Source: Viridothelium virens
Taxonomy: Eukaryota; Ascomycota; Dothideomycetes; Trypetheliales; Trypetheliaceae
DNA length: 64,000 nt
Assembly: GCA_010094025.1 (NCBI GenBank)
Contig: ML991789.1
Span: forward strand, 248,001-312,000
Reading direction: 5' to 3'
Shown here one piece after another: positions 1 to 10,875 of this stretch. A program made the translations under genes and the position numbers. Below the pieces are notes generated by a model that was not told where the DNA came from, searched no databases, and worked only from the letters and a program-made list of their open reading frames with translations. Position 1 is the first letter of the stretch. Every line of letters begins with the position of its first letter.

Positions 1-2280
1 AATATTTGGACCAGACTTACTCCGCAGGTCTCTCGAATGGATTCTGCAAGACCTTTTCAATGTCAGGAAACTCGGAGAGAAGGTCTGGTCCTTCAAAAAG
101 CCTGTAGTGGTCAGTCCAATGGTAATGCGTTCCGATGTCAAGAACAGATCTTATTGCACTGCTCAGACAGACAATCCTAACAATGCCGTGATTCCAGTAG
201 AGAGGTGACAGGTGTTGATTACTCACATATCTTCTTTGCGTTGACTCTCGAAAAGCAAAAGCGGCACTCCGGATGGATCTAGAAAGGCAAGCATTTGAAT
301 TAAAGTCCAGCACCTAGTCTCCACAATAGGGCCAGATTTTGAGAAGATTTCTGTCATGGTCCATGTTGTTTGAATAGATTTCTGATAGAAGAATCCGTCG
401 CGAGCCTTGACAGAGCTTTCAAAGAGCAGATCTCGTTCAAAAAAAGGATACGACTCTATAAATCGAGAGAGTTGAATGCCGCAGCTCGCTATGTAAGAGC
501 CGAGAATGTCAAGCGCTAATGGTAGCAGTTGCACTGATTGACAGATAGTCTCTGCTGCTGCCAGCTCCTGGGCACCTATTTTCGAGTGTGGGTAACCCTC
601 GGTGAGGTTCAGAAGAAACGCTTTGCCATCATCCATAGGAAAGGGACATATATCGAGCCGGCCCTCGGTATCTGTGAATAAACGAGGTGTATCTGAATTC
701 CGGGTTGTCAGTAAAATGGTGCCCTTTGCACTAGAAGGCCAAAATGGCAAGAGTAGGCTTGGGTCTTCAACATTATCAAATATCATTAACCATTTTGTAG
801 CATATTCTGAGGATTCTGCCGCCAAATCAGCAATGATACCCGAGAAGATTGGCCAGGCCTTGTACCCTTTTTGCGGTCCTTCACAAGCCATCGCCTCACG
901 AGCTCACGCAATTGGTTCGGGTTTTGAATGGAATTGTCCGCAAGCCCGAGATCATGGGCAATACCACTGAACGAATCTCCAAGCTTCAGTGAATTTTCTG
1001 CAGATATCCATAGAATGGCGTCATAGTCTTCGATGAAGCGATACGCAAACTCCAATGCAATCTGAGTCTTTCCTATGCCTCCGAGCCCACATAGACATGC
1101 TATTAGAAGCTTCTCTGGTGAAGTACCAGGCCTCAATCGCTGTTCCAGTCTCTGCAGTTCAGCTGTCCTTCCATGGAAAGAACTATTCTTTACAGTCGGA
1201 AGATTTTCGAAAGGTTCGCGTCGGAGAAGCATGAAAGTGTCTTTAGAAGGTAGTCGCTGGAGCAGCTCTTGATGATGAGATCGCTGCAGTCCCTCTTGAA
1301 GCTCATCTGAAGCAACCCTTGCTTCTTCATCCACCAGCGCGGTGAGACTTTGCAGTTTAGCAAGTCGTTTATCAATCCGGTTCCGCAGACGCCCAAATGA
1401 TGTGTAGAATATATTGACTGAGAATTTTAGCTGATTCTTTTGGTGAGACGAGATTCTTTCCTACTGAATGTACGCCTTCGAAAAAAAGCTATAGCTTCTT
1501 GACAGATCCCATGAATCTCCTCACGGTACTGTTGTAATGCCTCCTTTAGTCGATCTACGTTGTTCCCATTGAACTTCTTGTAGTAGAAGCAGAACCTTGG
1601 TAGATTACAGTCGATACTGTCGAATATCTCGAAGATGTGCTCGAGACCTTTAGCGTAACGAGATGCTAACTAGGCATTGGTCAGTCATTCAAGTAGCGCA
1701 TTTGAAAGAACACGGGCGCGACCGGAGCATCGAATGTATCTATGTAGACTTTCTGGTGATCAACACTAGTAGGTAAGAGAGTGCGACAATATGAGCAAGT
1801 CCGTCATCTGATCTGCTATAAGTTGGCAGGGGTTGAGGTTGTACAGTAGAGCTCTTCGCATTGCTAGCGCCTCCTTCCGTTTGTAGTGGCTTACGAGCTG
1901 TCGACCTAAGCTGATGTCGCTAGGTCACATCATTACCTTGTACGTGTATATGTGCTGCAGTCATTTTGGAATTGCGAAATGGTATCACCTACCTCCAAAA
2001 GCAAGAAGACCGATCCCCAGAGCAGCGTCACGATTGCGGGACTAGCTTGCAGGAAGACTTTGACAACTTCCGAGAACGATTGAAGGGATGTAAAGAATGG
2101 CAAAAGTCGTTGGAGTATTCGCTCAGCCTTGCGATCTCCGTATCGTTGACGTAGATGGAGGGCCCGGTGAAGAAGATCTTCACTCATCACTGTAGCCTCT
2201 ACTTTCCGACCCTTGCCTTCGTTGAGGGGTCCCAGAAGTTGGTTCTGGTCACGTACGTAATTATCTGGATATCCAGCCAT
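1..2280 (-). CDS. NB-ARC (NLR-like STAND) protein, 3' end cut by window
   Basis: Multi-exon gene starting at the ATG at 2280 and running off the left edge. Exon 1 (2280 to about 1963) encodes a helical region resembling the fungal DUF7708 N-terminal domain (FFTSLQSF, LLWGSVFLLLEV). After an intron of about 290 nt, exon 2 (from about 1673) resumes with ASRYAKGLEHIFEIFDSID. The NB-ARC domain follows: P-loop GLGGIGKTQIALEFAYRF (about 1055-1105), Walker B KWLMIFDNVED and the sensor GTILLTTRN. A 50-nt intron at 816-865 restores the frame between RRWLVKDRKK and SSEYATKW. Known of the family: signal-transducing ATPases of fungal self/non-self recognition and programmed cell death. The C-terminal repeat or sensor region lies outside the window, so the ligand class is unknown. 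Exon borders between 1340 and 1460 and before 313 are uncertain, and decay cannot be excluded. Confidence 0.75.
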
Positions 2281-3814
2281 TGTGCACAAGGTGTCATTGT
2301 GGTTGATGGTAAATCTGCGTTACTCTTATAAATCTCGTTTCACGTGTATTCATCAAAGGTCGCCCTACATTGTGTAGAGCCCAAGGTATCATAACTTCTG
2401 TGAACTCATCCGCCGTGCGAAGCAAAGACGCTTAAACACGTAACGAGACGGCTTTGGCTCGATAGGAGCCAGGATAATCAAGCCCTCCAATGACATAGAA
2501 GACACTTCCGCCTTGCACATTGAATCCCGTTTCTCAACGCGGGCGAACTCAGTCCAGCAACAAGGATTTTGGCAGCCTAGAAAATTGCCCCGTAATAGAT
2601 GCATGCTGTTTTTCAGCTGCTGCCACTTCATCGAAGACCAGCTCAATTGCCGCTCTTGCCACCGCCGCCACTTCCACTACCATTGCCTTGCCCGCCGCTG
2701 GTTCCGCCGCTGGTTCCACCTCCCTTTGTCCCATTACCTCCTCCACTCGTACTCTCCTCGTTGGGCCTCGTGCTGGCCTGTGATCCAGGATTATTGCCCA
2801 TTGCTTCGATGGCACAATGTGTCTAGGTGACCGTAGTGCTGGGAGAAGATATTTTGGTAAACGCACTTATGGTGGTGCTGCATTCGGACGCGTTAGCAGC
2901 CTAAGCAGCTTCGTTACGGTTGCAACATACCTGTTGTGACGCCCAGCACAAAATTGAGGATATCGGACGAGAAAGCATGCGTCTTTGGGAGCTGAAGGTA
3001 TTCTGGGCGTCGGTATCTAGGCAGCATTTTATACCTTTCCTCCCAAGCTTCTGGTCGATTGGTGCCCGACAGCCTTATTTGTCCGAGCAATAGCATCCTG
3101 TCACCTGGACAAATGTGATGGGAGGGGAGTATGAGGGTATCCATGGTTCGAATCCGTCCCGGCCGAGACTCGACCCGCACGCCGTCTCAAGCTGACGTGC
3201 ATACCCACTGATGGTGTGAAGACCCTGCACAGTGACATAAGGTCTATGCCTCTCGTTAGCCCAGTCCATCGAAAGCCGGCAAGGCAAAGCTAGGCCTTAT
3301 AACACTCCGGAAGTTCGCGCTTTGGAGGTCGTTCACAATTCGCCCCGCATAGTACCAATCGCGCTGCAATATCGTACATCGACGCAAACGGCAATACCGG
3401 TTGCCGATAAGCTGCCGGTTGTGAAAGACAGGTAAATGGGTGCGACCGCACGCGTCCGTATAATGGCCGGTGCCAGACCGATGCGTATGTAAGATGTCTG
3501 AAACTGTCTTAAGACCGGGAAAAAGATGCCTGCTATGATGGGCTGAAATCTGTAAGCAATGCAAGAATGTGCTTTTTTGAATGCAATTCTCACCATTTTC
3601 ATCCAATTGACTTTCCAAACTTCGTTCTAAAATCATTGTCCGCTGCGACGGGTCCCAGCAGGACACGCGATCGGTTGTGCTACTTTGTTTATTTTCATGT
3701 ACCTGCAACGAATCCAGGGGATCTGCAAAGCTGCGAAAGGAGTTAAGTGCTTTTTTTGGGCTTTCGAACTTGCACGCTATCGGTCTGTGCATTCGGTCCG
3801 ATACGCACAATAGC
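2281..3814. other. Intergenic, with a possible Gly/Ser-rich reading frame
   Basis: About 1.5 kb with no gene I can name. On the minus strand 2643-2801 is an ATG-to-stop frame of 52 codons, almost entirely Gly, Ser, Thr and Asn. Just upstream on that strand, about 2880-2935, are a GTATGT donor, a GCTAACGC branch-like site and a GCAG acceptor, so this may be the last exon of a small minus-strand gene reaching towards 3290. Frames on the two sides of that intron do not join convincingly. The minus ORF at 3256-3828 has no recognisable domain and overlaps the 5' end of the next gene. Confidence 0.3.
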
Positions 3815-5755
3815 ATGGGTGAGAACAATAAGTTTGTTGTACGTTTGTTAAGGCCAGCAGATGATCTAGTTCAATATCGCTAACAAAGTCTCCAGGACCT
3901 CCATGCACGTCTTCGCGACCTCGGCCCCGAAGTCGATAACATCCGAAGGTGTTGTAGAGTCTCGTCAATCTCACTTGGCATTGTCCACCAGGGAAGATGC
4001 CTCTATACCTACAACACAGGCTACAGCGATCGGAAAAGAGAACTGCAACCTGATGCAGATACTCTATACATGCTTTGCTCTATCTCAAAGCTTTTTGTTG
4101 TTGCTTGCGTTGGCATTCTAGTTGACGAGGGTAAATTGGATTGGAACAGACCAGTTTCAGAGTTCCTCCCGAGCTTCAAGACCGTGAACAATCCCAACAT
4201 CAGTAAAAGCGCAACGTTTGTTGATATCTTGAGGCATACCGCTGGCCTTTCGAATCCAGTGGTATCAATATTGGGACCTCATGGCAAAGTTCTCTTGCAT
4301 GAAAAAGATTTCATGGAAGCGGTAAACGACGCCCCTGCAAATACTGGCGATTGGACCTGGGAATACAGCAATATTGGCTATGGAATCGTAGCCATGGTAA
4401 TTCAACATGTCAGTGGAATGAGATACTCGCAATTCCTCAAATTCAGGATTCTGGAGCCATTGGGAATGCACAATACTGCCGTCAAAGAAGAGGAGGTGAA
4501 GGGGAGCTCGAACGTTGCCTTTCCCTATGCTCAGCTAGAAAACGACGAGTGGGAGAAGCTTGACTATGAGTGGACGTCCGAGAACAATACCCCAGTACTG
4601 GCAGCATTCGGAATGAGGAGCTCTGTGAATGATCTCTTAATCTTTTGCGCAGCAACAATGGCCGCCGAACACGCCGAAAGGAAAGGGACTCCTCCGAATC
4701 TGGACATACTCAGAAATGTTACGTCTAATCCCCTGAGAAACATGGTCGGAATTCGTAATGGCGCTTACTGGACAAGGCCTCACGACGACAATTTCCAGAC
4801 AACGTCGCAATTCCACCTCGGCTGGATGAGAGCTGCCATCCCCTCTTGCCAGCTCACCTGGGGCTCTTGGAATGAGCTGACACTTTTTGACGAGGATCAT
4901 ACTGCTTTCAATTATATCCTCGGGCAGGATGGTCATCAGAGCATTGGGTTCCTCAAGCATACAGGACTCGGAATCGGCAGCTCACTCTCCGTTAATACCT
5001 TTCCAAGTACTTCTAGTGCAATTGTCGTACTTTGCAATGGCTTGAACGTAGGCGATGCAGCAGATTTTGCCGCACAAGTGTACATCCAAGAGCTATTCGA
5101 CTTAAAACCTCGGCAAGATATTGCGTCGTTGATGAGTCTTGAAACAGATCGGCGCCGCAGAGAGTTTTATGACAAGATTATGCGCGAGTGGCTGGAACAT
5201 CGTAGGATTAATGACCCTAGATCGCCACCAGAAGACTATACCGGTAATTACAGAGGACTAGGCATCACAATCTCTATTTGTCACGATGAACACCGGTGCA
5301 GCTTGTACGCTAAATTAAACAGAGATGACGTCTCTCTGCTACTGGAGTTCTACAGCCAAGATCAATATAGCTATATGCCTACGACAAGGAATGATTGGCT
5401 CCGCGGAGGATGGCTAGATTGGGACTATTTTTCCGTTGGCATTTTGGAGTTTACAAGGGACGCCGACGGCAAGATCGATGGTCTCAACTGGCAATGGGAA
5501 GAGGGCTCGCAGTCATCGAAGTTCAGGAAGATCTCTGACAATCCTGCACTCCGAACAGGTTCAGCAGCAGACATCACCAAGAGCCAGGCCACGAGTGATG
5601 CAAGCCAAAGAAACGGTCAAAATGGCGATGCACAACAAAGCCACAGCAAGCCAAAGGGCGATGGTTTTTCAGGCAGAGGTCTTCTCGAAGGAGCTGAGAA
5701 CTCGAATCGGGAAAATAATGGATTTCCGTTGCCGTGGGGCTTACCAGGAAGCTAA
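3815..5755 (+). CDS. Beta-lactamase-fold serine hydrolase
   Basis: Two-exon model: ATG at 3815, 24-nt exon 1, intron 3839-3895 (GTACGT donor, GCTAAC branch, CAG acceptor), then exon 2 from 3896; 627 aa. The ATG at 4070 is internal: starting there would leave only three residues before the catalytic motif, and conserved sequence (GIVHQGRCLY, QPDADTLY) continues upstream in frame. Class C/PBP-type catalytic motifs are visible: SISK (SxxK, about residue 70), YSN (about 165) and HTG (about 365). Known of the family (PF00144): fungal members include lovastatin-type acyltransferases, esterases and lactam hydrolases; substrate not predictable here. The last ~90 residues are Ser/Gln/Asn-rich and probably disordered. 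No signal peptide is seen, so it is probably cytosolic. The neighbourhood is sparse and does not define a pathway. The start exon is the least certain part. Confidence 0.85.
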
Positions 5756-7432
5756 GGGAGAAATCCGAAGTGACGAATCCGCTTTCAAGTACTGTGGGTT
5801 ACCAGAAAAAGGATTCCTACCTTATCATTGTCCAACTATTCAATCTCGCACAAATTTTACCATTCGTACTGCCACTCTGGTGTATTTCTTCCGACGCTGC
5901 ACATTCAAGCCTTGTAGCTTATTTCCTTAGCACCCCTGGCCTTAAAGCTACGCTGGAATTATCGATGCTATTTGGGCGAAGAGTGTAGCTAAGGGGAACT
6001 CAGCCTTCCGTTCTAATCTTTGAAGTCGTATGTTAAGCAGCAAATGCCGATTTTCAATATTCAGGACAACGCTGAAGATTTGTATGGGAGATTGGGTATC
6101 TAGGCGACTGAGCCATTTATGGTGTCCCCAAGATTACGTCAAGGGCTGCTACACCCTGGTCAGTCAGCTCTGGTCAGATAATCCCTTCGCTAGCATCGTC
6201 CTGGCATCATGAGATCGTTACAGTATTGTACGAGACGTGTTATGTCCCTCGATCTCGGAGAGGCCTTGTTCATGACCAGGTGCAAATGACTTGCATTCAG
6301 TCGATGGACTGATGATGCTATTCTAACTCGTGAAAAGCACTATTTCCGTTAAAATACTAAATGTTGTAACCTCTCCGAAGACTCGAAGATATTGACGGAC
6401 CAGGAATGTCATTCGGGTCTCGCAAAATCGAAAGCTTTCGTATTAATGGTCCTTTAATTTACGGAAGACATGCGAGGCTATGTCCATCCCAACTCTCGAC
6501 GCTGATTCGGCGAAATAGTTACGATTCACGGAAGCACCACCCCTGACATTCCACTGGGGTGAACAAAACTCCGAAGATCGAGATAGAGCAAGCTTACTGC
6601 TAAATCGAGATCACCTCCCTGGTCCAATCGATTGGGAGAACAGAAACCCCCACGTCAAGTCCTATGAGTGCCTTTGTGAGGAGACGATGGCCTTAACATG
6701 AAAACTTGCTATTCCGTTTCAGTCGCATCCACGACAGACGAGGTAATGACCGTCAAACTTGCGCTTTTCCTGCCGACAGACCAGAAGGCAATGAGGGAAG
6801 ACTATAGACCCAAGTCTCCCAAGATCCTCCAGTGAGGAGGCAAGCTACTTCATGGGGAACACGGCACAACCGACTGGGGTAAGTTCATTAGTAATTTAGG
6901 CTTAGTCTCAACGTTGGCTCAGTGAGAAGCACGAGGCTGTTCAAATAGCTGATTTGGCAGTTGCCTACGCCGTCAATTTCTTAACGTCTCTAATCATTAG
7001 TAGATTGGGGTATCGTCCAATATTGTGTACAGGAACACTCCAATGCGACTTGTTACAATATTGAAAGAAGACACAAGACTCACAGCCGATTAATCCTTCT
7101 AACATACATTTTGAATATAGGATTGACCGTCGTTCATTTCTTCTATTCCTCCTGTCCATTTCTTAGCCAACGCTCGTTGTCTAGGCTACATCTTCTGCTG
7201 GATTTGCATTTTTCGCCAGCCTGTCTTCTAAATACATTCTCACTAAAGTAACCGATTCAAGCAGCTCTTGTCTTTAGTCATGCATTGGCGGCTTCCTGGT
7301 AGCAGGTTAGACAAGTATCAACGCTGTCTCTCGTAAAAGAGTTCCGATCGGCTCGTAGGCAAGCTTATCAAGCTAAAAAAAAGTCGTTGACTGCAACGCG
7401 CCCAGACCCTGCTTCGACCTAGCAGAGAGATT
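5756..7432. other. Gene-poor intergenic region
   Basis: About 1.7 kb with only short ORFs (up to 84 codons just after the hydrolase stop), no conserved motif, no intron-flanked coding segments and no terminal repeats that I can see. Confidence 0.5.
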
Positions 7433-7873
7433 TCATAGGTCTTCACCACTGCCTACTTCCTCTACCGACAAGATCTGACTACTTTCCAGCACAAGCGTCA
7501 CCGTTTTCGTTGTCAAGGTGCCCAGATCATCGTCTCGAGTGACCGTAAACGTATGCAACGAAGCGTTTGCTGAGAAACACCCCCGCTTCGCTTTTGCCAT
7601 GGTGGGGTACGTTCGCTCTGTATACGTGAAGGTCTGAGTGGTGGTCTCGCCTTCTTTGATGAGGAATGTATCCGTCGCAGTCTTTGTGGCTGTTGATCTA
7701 GGAGCGAAAGAGCGCTTCGATCTCGTGGTTGGCGTCGTGGATGTAGTGTCAGACTGGGCAATGACAATCGGTAGGGTCTGCTCTGGGATCAAATTTGGAT
7801 ATGACGATGCAACGGTGCTATAGATAGCTATGACAACGAGCAAGAGATACTGAAGCATGATGAAAACTCTCAT
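7433..7873 (-). CDS. Small secreted Thr/Ser-rich protein, hypothetical
   Basis: Single-exon ORF of 146 codons with an ATG at 7873 and a second in-frame Met at codon 6. The N-terminus (MLQYLLLVVIAIYSTVASS) is a classic signal peptide with a likely cleavage after VASS. The mature part is rich in Thr and Ser (TTSTTPTTRSK, KTATDTF, TTKTVTLVL) with one cysteine, which fits an O-glycosylated extracellular or wall-associated protein better than a disulfide-rich effector. It sits isolated in gene-poor DNA. I do not recognise a family; it could be a fragment of a longer gene with exons upstream around 7900-8600. Confidence 0.45.
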   Translation of the reverse strand: MRVFIMLQYLLLVVIAIYSTVASSYPNLIPEQTLPIVIAQSDTTSTTPTTRSKRSFAPRSTATKTATDTFLIKEGETTTQTFTYTERTYPTMAKAKRGCFSANASLHTFTVTRDDDLGTLTTKTVTLVLESSQILSVEEVGSGEDL

Positions 7874-9092
7874 GACTTACGGCGCATCAAAGCTAAGATA
7901 CGCTAAAGTAGTATCACCCCATAAGTGAGGAAGCAAGTAGTAACTCAGGCATACACAAAGCTTATGTGAAGCAAGCCACGACATCAGCAGCGCCCAAGTC
8001 GTTTTTGAATTCATCGTGGCCTTCTCGGCACGGCATGATACGGCGTTCCAAAGGAAGCACCACCGGCACATAAGCAACGCGTTCTGTTGGTCATAGACGT
8101 AGCACAAGATAGCCTCTTAAAAGATTGATGAAATTACCGTATCTTTGCATTCTCGTGAGTAGTGTCTTTGATGAAACCGTTTCGAACTTGGTCTTGAAGG
8201 ACTCAGAAGAGGGAGAGAATAAGTGAGCTTTCCTTGTGATATCCTGTGAGTAGAAGCGACAATCATCGGGCGCTTGAGCTACTCGAAGTCAACCGGCTTA
8301 CGTGGCCTTCTTTGCATGCTGTATCATCAGCAATTGGACACGTTGCATGAATTTGATCATCTCCCATACTACTCCGCGGAAGACGAGTATGCAACGACGC
8401 AAATGCTCCTTCCTCAAAAGATGGCCATCCCAATAATGGAAATTTGGCGAGATTGGACGCGGTCAATAATTTGATCTTCACACCGACCGCACTATCAGAG
8501 CAAATCCCTGTCCTAGTAGTAACACAAGGCTGATGCGCAACACCTGGACTGGATAGAGTACTAATCATCAACAAAACTCAAAAGAAAAGCCATATCTTGC
8601 GGTCCGAATTCGTTTCTCACAAGGAGCGTGGTCTGATGAAAGGTTGGCTTTCCTGACAAAGATCTGTTACTCTCACGTACGGTATCGTATTGAGGCCATG
8701 CTGGTCGAATGTCGCTCTATCTCTGGGCCCCTTCTGTTCTGAGAGTACCTGACCTCCAATCTGCAGAGTCTGAATAAATAGCCTAGCCTTGCTGTAGACT
8801 AGCATCCAGTCACATCAAACAAGAAACCAAGTCGCATGTAGCCTAAGGTTGAAGGGCTGAGCAGCACGTACCATCGGAGCCCAGAGGGACATTCTGGTTC
8901 AACAGGCTGATATCAAATAGATATCGTAAAGCCTAGAGGTAGCTTTTCTTGCAACACCCAGGTTTCTTGCTTTTGCTGGGGAATTATGCTCAATCTTGGA
9001 ACTAGTTCTGAAGTGCTTGCTGGACTTTCGAAAGTCTTGAAGGAAAATTACTAATCATCCATGTCGCGAATCCTGGCCCATCCCACGCCTTC
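7874..9092. other. Gene-poor intergenic region
   Basis: Short ORFs only. Minus-strand frames at 7877-8107 and 8263-8574 show no domains and are not joined by convincing splice sites. Confidence 0.45.
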
Positions 9093-9917
9093 TCAAAATC
9101 CGTCTTCTGTCCCCACTGCTCTCCTCTGCCACTCATCTTCCGTTTCGCTCCCCAGTGTTCCTCGATAATAACTCCCTTTGCCGCCACCACCGGATTCCGG
9201 CCTCGCAACGCCCTTCTCAACCGTAGGGAGATGGCCCACCTTCCCAACCCCATGTCCGTCCCTTTCCACCGTCCAAGTCCATCGACCCCTTCCCCTCGCC
9301 CTCTTCCCTTCCTCTCCCCCAACTCTCCCCCCTTCATCCTCCTCAGCCCCCATAGTGGAGCCCATGTCCGACTTCCTCGCGGCCTTCTCCTCGGCCTCGC
9401 CCCATCCTCCCGTCTCCTCCATTAGCTCTCTCTCCGGCACGAGTTCTGGCTCCGGCTGCTGCTCTGGCGGTAGCTGATCCTGCGTCGCCCATAAACAGGA
9501 CAGCGCTGCCATCGGACTGCTGCTGCTCGCGCCGCCGCCGCTAGCGAGACAAGCGTGCGTGCCGATGCCATAGGCCACAATGCAGGTCGCGAGGAGGGCG
9601 AGGAGGAGGGAAAAGAGGAGCCTGTTGATGAGGTAGATGTGTGAGGAGTTTACCATACCAGAATGACGACGAGGGCGCGAAATAGGCGTCGAGAGACGGC
9701 GGACGAGGAGAGATTCGGTGTCTTTGTCGGAGGAGGTGGGAGACTTAAACACGTGCATTTTTGCTCGGACAGGGTTACGAGAATCAGACAGATAGGAGAC
9801 AGCAAGTGGATCGAAGGCGCGATGCTTCTGGAGCGTGGACAGCAGAGAAAATTTGCTAATTGGAAATGAAAAATCGCGAATGCGATGCGGGACTCGGGGG
9901 AGGGTGAAGAGTAACAT
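9093..9917 (-). CDS. Putative single-pass membrane protein, hypothetical
   Basis: ORF of 274 codons. The first 53 residues look non-coding; a more natural start is the Met at codon 54 (9758). One strong membrane segment (LINRLLFSLLLALLATCIVA) is followed by an acidic then Gly/Arg-rich, low-complexity tail (PEQQPEPELVPEREL, KRARGRGRW). No domain recognised. A weak GTATGG donor at about 9655 just before the membrane segment leaves open that the model has an intron. The high-GC tail gives long open frames on both strands, so coding status rests mainly on the membrane segment. Confidence 0.4.
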   Translation of the reverse strand: MLLFTLPRVPHRIRDFSFPISKFSLLSTLQKHRAFDPLAVSYLSDSRNPVRAKMHVFKSPTSSDKDTESLLVRRLSTPISRPRRHSGMVNSSHIYLINRLLFSLLLALLATCIVAYGIGTHACLASGGGASSSSPMAALSCLWATQDQLPPEQQPEPELVPERELMEETGGWGEAEEKAARKSDMGSTMGAEEDEGGRVGGEEGKRARGRGRWTWTVERDGHGVGKVGHLPTVEKGVARPESGGGGKGSYYRGTLGSETEDEWQRRAVGTEDGF

Positions 9918-10875
9918 ATATCGTATATTTTATAACATGTATATCATTGTGTATTAGCTTTCCCCATGATAGGTGTAGCCTCATTGATCATTCTTCTGAT
10001 GTTTGACCCAACTGCGTTGGAGACTATTATCCTACATCACCTTCAAGATGCTCTGCTACCGTCCAACAGTCTCTAGAGGTTGGTTCTTTTCCAGCAAGCT
10101 CGATGATAGGGAGGAAGTTGGAGGGAACCAGCGGGGACTGTTCCTCTGGAATCATGTTGTATTTGCTGACGCCAACGATGGACCCCTTCAGAGAGTTAGA
10201 CTCTCAGAGCCTACAAATATATCTTTCGGAGGAGAGCGACTATATCCACTGGCGTGAAGGATTGTACCGTGAGATATAACGTCATGGTGGTAGACCATTG
10301 TTGGTGGGAATAACCGCCAACCAGCGCGTCCTAGTACGTGTCAATCGAGAAAAGCCAAGTTTATCATAGACCGAATTTAAGCGTCCAGTCCTCATGAAAA
10401 TCTGGATTCCGGGAATTTTTCGGCACAATTCAATTGGCTTGGAAAAGGTATTCACGTAAACATGATCTTGAGCGCACCAAGCGATGTCGGCTTCGACTTT
10501 TCGAGATGTGGATGCTCGTCCGCTACGAGCCTTGGTCGGCAAAGAAGGGTAGAGCACGCTTCACGCTTAATATTAGATAGTTGCCCGCCATGTCAATGCA
10601 TAGTACATTACGTAGCACATTACAGACGAAACCCCTTGTGTACGCATGCCCAAGCGCTGTGAGAATACGGCAGAAATGGAAGCAAAGAAACCGACTTCCC
10701 CGAATCAAACTCGTACAATGCAATATGAAAGCGGGTGTGCACGAGTAGGCACGGTAGGTAGAATTCCGACGTAGCCACTGCAAAAGGTTCCTTTGATGCA
10801 CCCAACCCCCTTTCCTCTGCACTCCAAATTTCAGAGTTCCATGCCAGAGCGCCTCAAGTCTTGTATCGAGCCTGT
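9918..10875. other. Intergenic, no gene seen
   Basis: About 960 bp downstream of set9 (which ends at 10876). It starts AT-rich (about 9918-9960). ORFs of 84-99 codons on both strands lack any recognisable feature. Confidence 0.5.

Noticed and set aside
3140-3175. TGGTTCGAATCCGTCC resembles a tRNA T-arm (Pol III B box)
   Set aside because: The T-stem does not pair, and no acceptor stem or anticodon arm can be drawn around it.
4070-5755. Start of the beta-lactamase-like gene at the ATG at 4070
   Set aside because: It would place the catalytic SxxK at residue 4; conserved sequence continues upstream in frame to a good acceptor at 3895.
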